From: Lethocerus indicus
Taxonomy: Eukaryota; Arthropoda; Insecta; Hemiptera; Belostomatidae
DNA length: 64,000 bases
Assembly: GCA_019843655.1 (NCBI GenBank)
Contig: JACDQD010000003.1
Location: 6,760,925-6,824,924 of the forward strand
Direction: 5' to 3'
Shown: piece after piece, positions 25,098-39,200 of the stretch
How the letters are laid out: every line of letters begins with the position of its first letter
Position numbering within the stretch: position 1 is the first letter of the stretch
The notes under the pieces: model-generated
Seen by the model: only the letters and a program-made list of their open reading frames with translations
Databases searched by the model: none
Told to the model about the DNA's origin: nothing
Made by a program: the position numbers and the translations under genes

Positions 25098-25963
25098 CTG
25101 AAACATCAAAGAAGACCTAGGTAATCCTCACATTTTCGAATGTTCTCTAAGCAACAATTCCTTATAAAAATGATGGATTAGATCAATGCAGTATATAAAC
25201 CTTATACTATAACCTCATAACCTTATAATAATTCTCAAATAAAAAAAAACTGAACTCGGACTGCTCTGTCACGAGCGTTTGATGCGATACTTGAACATAA
25301 TCGGTCATAAATAATGATTATATATTCAGTCACTGAATATTAAAATATGATAATTATGAACCCGCCAAGAAACAAAAAAGGAAATGAAAACACAAATTTA
25401 ATAACACACGGCCTAAAAGGCACTCAACCGCCCTCGTCGCATTTAACGTCACATTGAATAATCGGGAGGTACTTAAAGCTGACTTTCTATTCTTTCCATT
25501 CACGTTCTACATTATATTCAATATCAATCTATTGTGTTCCATCCAGTTCATTATAATGACTGAATTATGAAGGATGATGACCGACGCTGTATGAAAAAAA
25601 TGGTACAGTACTTTAATTTATCACTCCGTTCAATCTCCGCGATTCTCTATAAAGATCGACACTAAATTACCCTAGTTAAAAGGTAAATTAATTTAATAAT
25701 TTTGCGTTTACGAATTTAAAATGAAATTAAACACCCACTCTATATTCATAACAGACAGATAACAGTTTCAAATCCTTTAATGTTGTCCCTCTAATGGCAT
25801 CTATACCCAAGATTCAGCATTGATAAAAGCATTGATCCAGCATATGAAGAAAAATATCGTCATAATTAACTTATTACTGCATCATAATTGTCTTTATTGC
25901 GACTAACTGATTGTACTGAAGAGCAGTAGGGTTATATGAGAGCAGAGATTCCGGAATATTTAC
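25098..25963 (-). other. fringe intron (866 bp)
   Basis: GT-AG intron (donor GTAAAT, acceptor GTTTCAG). Nothing else is recognised in it. Confidence 0.88.
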
Positions 25964-26034
25964 CTATGATGTAGCCCATGGTGACATCGTCCGGCAGTCG
26001 TATCTTCTCTCCAATGCCCATAAACTTTCCGCCA
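25964..26034 (-). CDS. fng: fringe, internal exon with the catalytic LPDD motif
   Basis: The exon encodes GGKFMGIGEKIRLPDDVTMG, then Y-I-I, with single split bases at both ends. In the fly protein the matching block reads GGKFISIGDKIRFPDDVTMG. The second Asp of the PDD motif is the proposed catalytic base in mammalian Fringe structures (family knowledge). The acceptor is GTTACAG and the donor GTAAAT. Length is 71 bp: T completing Ser from the previous exon, 23 codons, then G starting a Glu codon. The splice phases agree with both neighbours. It follows the 17.2-kb intron and precedes an 866-bp intron. Confidence 0.95.
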
Positions 26035-29000
26035 CTGTAACAGACGAACAATGCCAATGCGTTAAACCATCGAATGGCCGCAAAGTTGAGCGGTAGGGTC
26101 GCGAGCATCCAATTCAATTACGCGAGGCAAGATAAATTCCGATTCCGACGCCGATAAGCGTCCCCCTGCCTCGTCCACACTCCACCAGTACACGGAACAC
26201 CATTTACATTCAGTTCACACGGCTATCGCCTAGACTAACTCCATGAGAAAGTATATACTATAAATAAACAATTAGAAAAAAAGGTCTCCAATCACACAGA
26301 ATCGTTTCATTAATTTCAGTAACAGTAATCATAAAGGTATATTTCATAAACGCTTTTCATTTTCATAAACTTCATGAAATTTTTTTCATTCGGTTAAAAC
26401 TGCAGTGAATAGAATTTATACGAAGGAGTAATCAATAAAAGATATGAGCATAAATTTATATTTTCCCTATATTGTTATACCACGAATGTGGCATATACAT
26501 TAACGATTACATGGATTAAACTGATTTGGCCTGAAAATATCCAAACCGACTTTGTCCAATGAATACCTAGAAATGTTAAAATCTCTGAAAGCTATGGAAA
26601 AGAAACATTCGAGAAGAATTTTTCGACGCGATTATCGTAGGATAAAATCATGGCGGCGGTGGAAATTCAATAAACTACAAAATTATCTTTGAGCCGAACT
26701 CGATAAATGTTATTCGAAGCGTATTAGTAGTGTTCAATAGCGGGAAATACCGGGCGTGAAATTCAAATGAGAGCCTCACCATTCCTGAGTGAATGTAGCA
26801 TAGATCGAAGGTTTAATGGGCGCCGTGGCCCCTCGGAAGGTGGATTGTTAAAACTTTTGACGACTGGCCGTCTCAAGCTGGATCCGGCTTCTTCGATCCG
26901 ATCTGGGCATCGGACACGTTTCGGTATTCGTTCACAGATCAGAGAATTTTCTCGATCGGATTCCCACGGAGAAAAGGGAATGGTTTTGTTATATGTATCG
27001 ATTTTCGAGTTTGATATTTCGCGATGATAAAAAACCCGGGATCGTAAAGCCGGGGCCGGCATTCTGGAATTAACGACGCTTCGATGAAATCGAACGGCGG
27101 AACGGGAAGGTTGCGTAAAGTAAAACGCGACGGGGGCGATCTAGGGGACCGGCCGGAGGGGGGAAGGAAATAAAAACTGACTCCCGACGATTTTCAAGCT
27201 TTTCGAAACAGCGCCGGACCCCAAAACGGTATGTCGGTCGATAGATCTTTACATTTCTCGACGGTAATAAAATAAGATATTCGAACCGATCGATTCCCCG
27301 GGAGAATCGGAATTCGATTGCCGAAAGACCGCCTTCGGGTTTCCCCACGAACGATTATCGACGTTTTCCTTTATTCGTCGAAACCCCATCAAGGCCTATG
27401 AGCTCATTAGGACTTCCAAAGAAGTCCAACACGTTTATTTTACACTAAGGTATGATAATTAAAAGTGCAGAGCGGGGGATGATAAAGCGACAACCTCAGA
27501 CATAAAAGCGATCACGCTAACTGATAGACAAGAATAATATATCTAATCGTTACTTTAGTTAAAAGAAATAAGCAATACTTCCTTAGATTTCTTAAAGACA
27601 ATTTAAATACTGTTAGTATTATATGACTTTATGTTATTTAATTCTTTTGGATGTAGGAGCATTGTAATCATCGGTGTATGGCATTTAATACTTATTCTTT
27701 GAACAAAGAAAAATAAAATCGGCTATTATTTATAATGAAGCGAATAAAATTGTAGTTATAAGAAACGATTCGCTCCTCTGAAGACGTAACGGGGCAGGGG
27801 GCTTTATTGTCTTTGCCGTTCCCAGAGTTTCCACGGTCGGTTAAGCAGGCGCGGCATCTAATTCCGAGGCGAGATATAAGAAAAAACGACTGACGGATGT
27901 TTAATTAAACTCTAAATTAAAAGTTGAGTGGCGGAGCGTGGGAGGGTCCGCAGGCAGCCGGGTGACGCCCCCCCCCTGGGCCCGGCTACCTGCCGGACTT
28001 ACCGGCGCAAATAAAAGGCCCTTTTCCCTCTTGTCGCTCAACCAAGATTTACCACCCCAACGGTCAACAGTAAAAACTGCCCGGAGATGGGTAGCGTCGC
28101 TTACGGAATGGGAAAATTGGATATTTTACTCGTTTAACAAAACCTAGTAGTGGTAGAAGTTCGTAAGTGTATGTGAATGTTTGTACACACACATATATGA
28201 ATATACTTCCTATTACAATATTACACAATTTCATTAGTGTTTACAGCTCCATTGGTTCGGAACACGCTGTCGGCCGATTGAATAACGGAGAGCATTGTTA
28301 TGCTACAGACGTACGGACAATGAAACAAACGTACAACTTAGAATTTTAAATAGTCAGATGTGAAGTCAATAAGAGCGTAATATTAGTGTAAATCCTGGAC
28401 TGTAGATTTCATAGTTGAACCGAATTAAAATTGACAATAAAACAAATAACTTTTAACATTTGGAAAATCTTCAGACTATACCTGATTGAGTCTGTTTTCG
28501 CACTCTGTACGAGCAAATTTACAATTACAGGTTAAATTATCTAAAACCGACCCTAATTCGGAATAAATTTATCGCTGACTAAGCTTCTCTTGGCGTTTTG
28601 TGGCGCAGTAGAGCTGTTAGCATTTCCCAAGGCGGGGCTTACACAAGTGCGGTTAATCCGCCCGCAGGTTACAACACACAGAGTTGTGTGGACCCGGACC
28701 GAGATCCAGTTCAGTCAAAATACCCCCCTGTCGTGTGAATTCACCCACAAACCGGCCGCTTTCACACGATATGACAGACCATTTTCTCTCGCGGGGGTCA
28801 GTTCGTACCGAGAGCTAAAACACGGGCGCTCCATTTAGAAATTCGTACTCAAATACTGAATAGGAATGTTGGAGAAATCAAGTCGGACATATAGAATAGA
28901 TATATTTATAGGAAGGTAGGATAAATTAATAATCCCGTCTTTTGGGAATCTAATCGCGGTCTGGTGACGACACGCCTACAGTAAAGAGAAGAGTCATACG

Positions 29001-32000
29001 TTCACACGATAAGAATTATCGCGGAAGTGATATCCTCCCGGCCTTGTATCCTTAGGTTTACACAAGTCAGCAGGAGTCACATGTGCACGCCCGATCCTGT
29101 TTGTAAACGATAATAACAAGATTAGCTCAAGTCGAATATCTTCAGTCGAATTAGTATTAGAGTTAAGAGGGCGCAATTTATTTATTATCGACTCTAAAGC
29201 CGGCACTACGCGAAGGTAATCACCTCAGTACAATACATTTTCGTACTGAACAAATGTCCGTTTTCGTAAACGATCACAGAAAGTTCCCGGCCGTCGAACG
29301 GGTAGGACCGACGGGCAGATAAGACCGGGGGCACAAATCAAGTCGAACTATTTTAATTGACGGGCGGTCCAATACGATTTTCGTGCCGGGAGATAAAGTG
29401 GAAGCAGAAGAAATCTGTGGGTCCGGCCGCTAATTAGGGCCCACCATTTTCGGCTGTCAATTAAATCCGGGAATTCTCCCATCCCGACCACGCCATTCTG
29501 TATCGCCGGCCACACCCGGCAGAATTCACCCTAGGAATCAAGCCCCGCCTCGTCTTACTCTCCAATTACCCCTGATCCCTCACCGGAGTCAATTTTCATC
29601 AATATCAAATTGGGAAACATTATTTCGAAATGCTACTAACTAATGCAACATATCGCTGGTTTCGGTAGATATAATGCAAAAGAAATCATTCCGATTTTTA
29701 TAATTATCTCCCAAAAATCGGGTAACACGGAGAACTTAGAGGCCCTACCTTTTTTTGTCATTTTTATCGGCTCCCACAAGTTTTAGAACCGGCCCTAAAA
29801 CGCTAAAGTATTCGGTAATAAGGCCAATCGAAATGCCTTCGCTTCTTCAGAAGAATTCTGTTCCACGATAGATAGTCTGCGCCATGTTTCCAATTCCACG
29901 GAGTACCATTAAATTGCCACCGATAGAAAAGTGTGTTTCCGGTACGGAACGGTAGGATAATGTAATGATGAACAGTGCACTTAAATTTGACTTGCCTTCA
30001 AAATCGAGCCAACAAACGGCCGAATTAGTCCTTCGTAACTCGAGCACCGAAGTAGGTAAGAATATAGAGAGGATGCCCGGAGTGGATCTGAAGAGGTGCA
30101 TTTCGGTTACAGACAAATTGCCATCCCCCGCCCTGCCGGCGCGGCGAGTAAATGGTTTTATAAATTAACGTCGGCGTGGATAATCTGTAAACGTCGGGGC
30201 TCCCCATTGTATTAGTCTACCGGATGGGCACGCGGATAACACAATAGTGCGGCGGGGGCCTCATCGCCGCTAATGGAAGCCCGAGTGGGGGAAAGATCGG
30301 AGCAAAAACCGGCTCATTGTCCGGTGGCCCCAATCGAAAGGGCCTCCGATCATGCTCGGCGGAGAAGAGCGAGCCATTAGGCCGAATAAAATGGGACCTC
30401 GCCAACGGTACTACTTCGCCGAGCAGAATTTCGGTTGTTCGCCGCTCCCAACCGTTCCACACACCCCGACACAGTGGACGGCTATTACCGAGCGGGAGAC
30501 GTGGGACACAAATCACGTTTCTTACCATTATTTCGGTTCACGGAGAGGAATGGGACGGAGGGAAAAGGGAATGTATTCATTTTTCATTGAACCAGACCAG
30601 AGGTAAGAAGAAAGAACCGATCCTTAAAGCGCGTATGAAACACTGTTAGTATCGTCCGATTGGCTAGAGCGATATTTCAATTCGCCAGCAAAATGAAGAA
30701 TACTTAAACTCGTCATTCTTCTGGCAGGTACAGGATTTATTTATTAATACTGCAGGGCATAACATATTCGATGAAAACATTCGCTACAAATCAAATTGGG
30801 ATTTAATTCGCACGGCTTATCCACGCATACTGTGTGCCTTAAACTGATTCGAAACAAAGTCTTATTGTATCTCTAACATAACAATCACAGTAATCAATGA
30901 AATTATTCAATCGAACCGACTAGAGTGAATCAATAAATATCAACAGTACCAAATAATTTTGCTAATATTCTTTCAAACCTATGATAGCCGTTATCTGCAT
31001 TTTACTCTAGTTTCTGAAATTGACCCTTGACCCAGTGCTGTCGGTTAAAATAACAATTAAATGTACTAAATGGCTCGGTGTACGGAACGCGAAAATTATT
31101 TAGAGAGAAACTCTGGCCTTAACCGTGATTCGAAATTATTTAAGGCCATCAATCATCCGAGGGTTCGGTCGAGTATGACAGTCGAGAGAGCTCGGAACGC
31201 TCTGACACGAATCGAACAATCAGTTTCGCGCCGTGTCGAACAAAGAAATATGATCTTATCTCGGAGAACGCTGCATAATTCATGGAGGTCGAGGGGCGTA
31301 ACCCGATCCGCATAGAGCCCGATAAGAATCGGGAAGCGCATAACCGAAATGGATACCGGGCCCGGACGGAGACAGCCGTCATCAGTTATTCCTCATTATT
31401 TATTGCCCTCTGTCGACCGCGTTGGCCAAATAACATCGAGTAATTGCAATCATTCCCAAATACCCACGTGTGACTCCATTAAAAAATAATGACGGTTAAA
31501 CTCGGGCGGTGGATGACCTAAGCTAACATAGTGCCAGGCAGTTAACTTAAAATATATTTAGAACGATCAAATCTAATGTCTAATGTCAAATCAAATGTTC
31601 ACTAGAAATCGGTGTAGTTCAAGAGAATATAACTTCCGAAAGTTGATGAATTTCCCCAAAATTGATCACTCTTTTACATAATCCTATTTCACACTGGGAG
31701 CCCGTATCTAATGCGGGTGAGCCGCACGATGAAAAACCGGACCGCTGTCCGGCGGTTGGGCGGGCCTCGGCGTCCCCGCTTTTCTTCAGCCGGCGGCCCT
31801 CCCCGTCGATAATGCGCCAACACCCGGCCGGAGACACGTTCCCCTTTTATTCTGACGAATTTCACACTAAATATTTACACTTTACACCTATCCGGGGGCG
31901 TGGACCGCACCGGTGACCGGAACCCGACCCGAAGCCCTTCCCCACCCCCAACCGACGGTCGGGGTATTTACGACGCGGTGGAGGAACGGACGGTAAACAG

Positions 32001-33137
32001 ATAGCCGAGCGGGCCGGGTTTACTTTCCCGCTTATATTGCGTCAGCAGATACTGTACAGCCCACACGGGATACCACGCTACTGGCTGGATATTTTATTCA
32101 ACTGTAGAAAGCGATTTCTTATACTGTAAAAGAACTTTTACTTACGCGTCGTGACAGTGAAGTATTAGAAAGCTTTAAGTCCTTCCGCACTTAGACGTTT
32201 TGGCGGCTTCCGCCTAGCTTAAGGCTTCAGACCGACTCGGGGATCGAAAGCCGGGCGCGCTTACGAGAAAGCTACATTACGAATAGATAAATACCAGAAT
32301 AAACATTTTTCTTAAGAAAATCTGAAATTACGTCTTGAGAACCTAACCACGGACGCCAAAAGGTTTATTCTACTTGTACGTTTTATGGCAATTAGAAGTA
32401 AAAAAAAAACGGAAATGCCGCGAAAAACGGACTGGTAATGGGTAATATAGCGCAAAGTGAGCTTCTGCAACTGAAATAAACATTCGTATATACAGAGCCC
32501 TAGAAACAATTTATTGTGCGCTATGTAAGCCACGCGCTTTTCAACTTTTAACTAATAAGACTGAAAGAATTTATTTAAATTCGAACTAAGTAAGGTGTCA
32601 TGTCAAGATTCCTGTAGAACGCGGACCGACAGTAACACTTCAGGAACAGGGGCCAAGCGAGAAAAGGGTCGTCGAATGAATATTCATAGGCGGGTGGAAA
32701 AGAAAGGGTGAGGGGTTCCCCCCGCAATGTTTTTATGCTACAAACCGCCTAACGGAGGCGTCGGATAAAACAGTTAGCCCTCCCGACGAGTTAATTTCCA
32801 TTTAGATTGCGATAGCTACAAAGACGAGAAAGGTACAAAGAGAGGTGCCCTGTCACCCATAATCCGATAGTTTAAAGTCGCATAGCCACTGGGCCCCAAA
32901 CCTCGGTCTTATGTAAATTGTTTGTTGACGACCGACGGAATAAAGCCGAATCCCTCTACTCCGTTAGACAGGAACCGAAAATAAACCCTAGCGATTCCCA
33001 GTTTTCAGAATTCAACTACTCAAAATTCGTTACTTTCAATTTGTTAATTCGTTACAAAGCGAAAATGCAAATACCGAGTTCGAAATTTAATAAATCCTCC
33101 ATTGTCTCACAGCAACCAAAATTTGAAGTATAAAATT

Positions 33138-33235
33138 GATTTTTGAGAAACTAGCGCCCCCCTGGGCGTGGGGCGGAAATGTACTCAATTAAAAGTCGTT
33201 GAGTCCACTTGTACCGATTAACCTAGCAAAAGACC
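33138..33235 (+). repeat. Solo 70-bp repeat unit fused to the hammerhead downstream flank
   Basis: Positions 33138-33224 match the first unit of the array at 14394. Shared blocks are GATTTTTG-GAAACTA-CGCCCCCCT, G-GCGGAAATGTAC and the ACCGAT segment. From 33218 the sequence continues CTAGCAAAAGAC followed by an AACCAG-like stretch. That is the sequence found directly after the GTC triplet of the hammerhead motif on the minus strand at 14098-14081. It looks like a deleted foldback copy. Confidence 0.7.
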
Positions 33236-36200
33236 AAACCAGGATTCGAAATAGGATTTAATAGCATTTTCGGCGCATGACTGGCAAATTCTGCGGGATC
33301 TATTTATTTTTTGCGACCGAGCGTCGATGAAATTCATACTCTTATTCAAAACCAAGCTAAAAACACGAGAACGGCCGTCCGCAGAATCGATCACGAGCGT
33401 GATGACAAAGTAAAGAAAATCACCCGACAGAGGTGGATGAAAAAAGTGTCAAACGTGATTTCCCCGCCGACAGAACGTTTAGCGTCCGCTTCTCCCACCG
33501 GCGACCGCTATATTTAAGCACGGCCCTGGGATACACCATCTTTCGCCTATTCTGTTCGCCCGGATGGCGGGCAACTGTATTTTTTCTCGTTCCACGCAAG
33601 TGTCGCCTCCTCCTGGGCCCGACACCGTGTGAATCTCGACCGGACAACAAACACGCTGGCGTCCTATCTTCAGCCCAGTCGCGATAACAGTTTTGTGAGA
33701 AACTGCGCGACTCCAAGGACCGAGAGACGCATTTTCAGAAATGCTTTCAAGTACAGATTTAGTCAAAACAAGTGTTGGATAACGAATATATTTTAATGTG
33801 GTGAAAATTGAAATGAAAACTCGCCTGCTCAATCAATTTTCCAGCATTTTTAGGGGCGCCATTTTCTAGCAAATAGAAACGTCGGCAGTCACAAGACAAA
33901 ACTCTAAAAATACTCCATATTTATTTTGTGCACGAACAAAATATTGTTGTACGTCAATATAATTTAAAATATTACCTAAACTGAAAATTAACAGAGCATA
34001 TTCAATAACGTGGTTTACTCCTTTTCTTTTTTTCTAATAATTTATTCCAACTAGTGTAGCGCAGTAAATTTCGATTAAAAAAGGCTATAAAGGGATATTA
34101 CGGCCACGCGGTTTCTAAAGTAATTATTGGGCAAATCGTATTCTAAGATATAAGAAAAGTCCATTAGACCGCCATCCATTAACTTCAAACAACTATAAGC
34201 AATTAAACCAACGTGTCGAGGGGAGCGTTCAATTCGCGTTTAATAAGACGCCCGGCCGTTAAGGCGTAGAAGCCGCGCCGAGCTATAAAAATCAAAAGCT
34301 CATTATAAAATCTCAGTAAACGAATTTCCAAACTAAGAGAGATTGCAACCTGAGAACTACGGAAAAAGGTATACACCTTTAATTATTAACGGTGCCGGTA
34401 AAGGTGATTCACAATTTGATGCGCATTCCTCTTGGAATCGAACAGGAAGAGGACTAATTACACACATGCCATTAAAAGGTTTTAACATTTGGCTCCTGAG
34501 TCATATAAGGAATCGTGATTACTGTTATTATGTTGGAACAGGATGTTTTTGTTTTCATTTTACTCAAGTCTTTCAAATGTTGTAAGACAAGCTGAACAAG
34601 TGTTAACAGCACAATTATAAGACAACAAAGTTAGGCAGTCTGTGTTGACAATAGAATGGGATCGAAATAGATGTCATCTGAAAAATTATGACCTCTGAAA
34701 TAAATGCACAACTAATCAGAAAAGCGTAATCGATTGACCGAATGCTGAGTAGGTAACCAGTCTGCATGCAAATCTAGATTTCTGTGCGTAGATACGCTGT
34801 TACAGTAACAGGGCTATCAACACAATTCTAATCAAGCATTCGGCTGTAGTGTCTGGAATATAGATAACGCTCACAGTATAGATAACTTAAAACCCAAAAA
34901 CTTCAGTTTTCAGTTAGCAATCGGGAAACTGCCAAACTGTGTTTACATCTAAAGTTGCAGATAATATAGTGTTTAATTTCATCCAACTTAACCGATTTCA
35001 AACAAAAAATAGCATCCTAGATTAATATAACGCGATGATAAAGAATCGACAACAAGAAAGGTAAATATAAAAAATAAAATGTTATTTTAACGAACTGGTT
35101 AATGAGACTAATTCTCATTTGCAATTTCTATTCAGAGGACGTTCGTGTACGACGCACTTCTTCGATATGCAAGTAGGTTGACTACTGATGAATAAGCGAT
35201 TTAAGACAAACATAGAAGCATTGCTCCTTTCTAGTCAAACCGAAAACGTGACAAACAAAAAAAAGGGAACGGGAGGACAACGGTGTCCCAATATCGTTGA
35301 GGATTCCTATTGTAACGAAGCCTACAAGGAACGAAAAGGCCATTGTCTGCCAGCAATTTGCATTGTTGCCCGGTGATAATTTTTATTTCTTCCCTACCCG
35401 ATCCCAAATAAGGATTTATTCGCGAACGTAGATAGCGGTCTCGCGGGTTTTTTTCCACGCAGTATTTCATCGTTAGGGCTCAGATTAGATCGGATATTAA
35501 AAACGAAAAGCAGGCGATGTCGGATAAAATAATAGCGGAGGTTAAACGGGGATACAACGGTATCTCGAGACCGGGGGTTATAAGCCGGCCCCGCTTTCTA
35601 CTTCGCTGCGGCCGTTGAAATAAAAAGCCGCCGCTTCAATAAACCGGTGAAGGTGGCGGGGGGTTGGGAATTGGCTGTGCCGAGGAAGACGGGTTCTTAT
35701 AATGAAAACGGCGGACAACAATAATTAATATACGTTAGGAACAGGGCTTGCATAACAGGCCTCAGTCCCTCACCGAAGAGTATACCTCAATCGCCCAAAT
35801 AATTCTACCGAGGGCGTCGGGGGTATTATTCAAGGTGGATAGAAGCATAAGTTAAGACCGGTGTTTTCATATAAATATGCCAGCAGGCGATAGAAGCACG
35901 CAAAGAGCCAGGACGATTCAGGTTGCAAGGTCCGGCCAGCCCACCACCAGGACTAGGGGGACCTTTAATTACCACCCTTTCCCCTCGCGCGATTACCATA
36001 TTCAAATTAGTCCGGGACTATTAACGTGTAAGATATTTCCTTTTTTCACGGGTTTAAATCAACGCCCGAGACGCCACCGTACACTCGTCGACTCCTACGA
36101 ATCGGCGTCCCAACGGGGTGCTAATGAAGCAGTTCTTGCTGTTTTAAACGCCGATAATTCAACCGGTTAATGAAGGGAGACCCCCGGGGTTCCACGAACA

Positions 36201-39200
36201 GGACCAGTAACGATTTTAATCCCGCCGCGTCCGTAAAAAAATACATCAAACGTCCCACACTAAAAATGAGTCACCCTCTCGAACATTCAGCCGATTGCTT
36301 TACTATTTTAATTATATCCGCAAGGGCCAAACGTGTTGCGTCAATTAAACAGTTGACAATTCGCGTCATGTAAATTTCAACTATTTTTCCATACAATGGT
36401 ATCTTACAAACTTTTCGGCGGAGTATGTACTGTTTTTTTTGCGATGTGATTTCTGGCGTAAAGCACCGAATCGACTGAACGACAGGTAAGAGGGCCCAAG
36501 TGTGGGCCGCAATTTGTAGGGACTAACAGGCGACCGTCTCTCCGCCCTAATAATTTCGTCGGACATTTTTTTCGTTGTTTTGCGAGCCCTTCAATTGGAA
36601 GTAATGTTGCGGCCCTTTCCGGGTCTCTCGCCAGCGCCGAGAAACGTGCGCCGCCGCCCGTCTGCGAAGCCACCCGCAAAAAGGTCACCCTGAAAAATTG
36701 CGTAATGAGAAAATAAAAAGGTGGAGCGACCAATTTCCCGGCGGACGTTGTACATAATGGACTATTTCACTTTTTTTTCTCTCCAACCCTGGAAATGAAA
36801 GGTACGAGAAATTGCGGGGAGATAACAAGAATATGAAAGTTATTTTCGACCGGGATTACGGCCATTGTACAACCGCTCCGGAGAGATTTCAACCTTACGA
36901 TTGCAAGAGCATAAAATCTTAGGGGGCCATAAAATATGTCGGAAAAGACAAGTACAGCGCTATTTAATGCAACGCTTAGCGGTCGAATGCAAGGCGGCGG
37001 CCGCAATGCGGCTTACGTGAAAGGCTGACCCCTTTAAGCGTCCTAAACAACTTTCTCAACATGAATATGTAAAAGTTCTTGAAAACTGATTTACGAACTA
37101 CGTCAGATTTTCGAAGCGAGTAAAGATGTTCGCGAATGTGGTAAGACAAGCATATACGGCACGAAGCACCAAAAGTCGTATACTGGATGTATTCAACTAA
37201 ATGGATTTTAGTAAAGGATAAGATATATAATTGATTATAAATCATAGGCGATTCAATTAAAGCAAATTTTTTGTGTCAGTAGACAAATTAGTCAAATTTC
37301 GTATTCGTTTATTTCACGCTTATTAATTACATCCTTAATGAATACACCGTTGAGGTCGTTTGATAAAGAAAAATATAATTAAAAAAATGTTCGAAGTAAT
37401 ACAACTCGACGCATATTTCAGTAGAGCACAAAGAAGAGTGTAAGCCAGCCGAGAGCGAGCTTATGCCGAACCCGAGACGGGGGGGAAAGAGATTGTGCTT
37501 AAAGCCCGGGGCAATGTAATATAAATTACAAGTGGACGGGGAAGGGAGAGGGGGGGAATTGCTCGCCGCGTGGGAGGATTATAATGGAGTAATATGGAAA
37601 TGGGTGTGGCCACCCTCAACATCACAAAGACCTACAATCACTTCATTTTATCTCTTTTACCGGTCCACGTTTTAAAATCTAATCCGGTTTAAACTGAAAG
37701 GCAAACTCATTCGGCAAAACGTATATTCTTTTCTTTGTGCCCACAGTATATGAAATAAATTAAGCCAGAAAACGGAACGGATTTCGATTTCGCAGTCGCC
37801 TATAGACACATTGAGGAGGCTTCAAATTACTGCCCCAATAATAAACGCTGAACACGAGGGAGATAAATATCAAATGAAACGGATTAATTATCGCAAATAA
37901 AAGTTACTACGCCGGATATTCAAAGTTCCTAATAACCCCATTCCAAATAATATGAACGCTACGCGGAGAGAATTAAAAAAAGAATCATTCGCTTTTATGA
38001 GACTGCTTCCCATCAAGACTAAACGATCTTACGACCTCGTCCATGAACCCACACATCATTTATCTGGACTCACGATTCGAAACAGTAATACCCGTTAAGA
38101 CTATAACGTATGTAATTATAATTAAACTACCGTAGAGCCGGTATTTTGGTATTGTGGTACGCAAGACATATTTCCGTGTATTTGTTTAAAATAATGTTCA
38201 TATTTTCCCCATTTCCATCTCCTTTATCGATACTGTTTCAACCAACCACCTTCGCAAAACCTACCACCGTAGAAGGGATCGATGCGAGTTAGGCTTAAGA
38301 TTATGTGTCGGCGGTGCCAAGATTTTATCTACACGGATAACTTGATCCCAGTGTCGATAACTGGAATACTGTCGCATTATAAACCAGAAGTTCCGGCACT
38401 CGGAGCAAACGCCAGGGCGAACAATGGCCGAACAGCGGCCATTCAGAACCTAACGGGCATAAATTTCAATTAGCCCGGAATAACACCTGTGCGCTGATCG
38501 ACCCCCGTCGCCGGCCCTTTACACACCGGATATGGAGTGATAAAGTAGGGAAAAAGTACGGAAAATTACAAAAACAGTCCCAGAGATAGCCATCACGCCG
38601 CCATTAAATCGACCGGCGGAGAATAGTCGTTTCCTCTCTCGTAGAGAGCCTTGAACCGCAGTTAGGGTTGGGGCGGGGGATTGTTACGCTCCTAAAACTC
38701 GTGCACTCGGCTCTCCTTCCCGGTGTACGGACAAATGAACCGTGCCTGCGGTCAAAGCACGTGCGTGTAATTTCATCCAATAACACTGAGCTGTTCAAAC
38801 ACACGTATGCCCCGAGGGGACCGGCCCTTTGCCTCGATAACGTAGGCGGTAGGTCCGCTCGAGCCCAACGCCCGTTAAATGAATTTATTACTCCTCGCTG
38901 AACACCGAAAAAAACCGATCGAATTTCCTCGACCCGCTGACAATTTTACTCAATAATATAAACCAAAATTGATACCGGTAATCGAAAGTAGGTACACTTA
39001 ATCGCGGGGGATTAACAGAGGTATTACATTCTTCAGTCAATCGTCAATCCTAACTCAAACGGAAATAGACCTTTCAGATTAGAGAGAAATCTGCCTTTTT
39101 GTGAGCTCCAGATCTCTCAGCGGCTGTCAATAACGATCATTATAAAACCGTCACGTATAGGTCTTCTTTTACTCGCGAGCGTCTTGAAACCGATAGTTTC

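Noticed and set aside
26763..27062. Overlapping ORFs on both strands
   Set aside because: Sense and antisense frames of similar length over the same stop-poor CpG-rich DNA, with no family resemblance.
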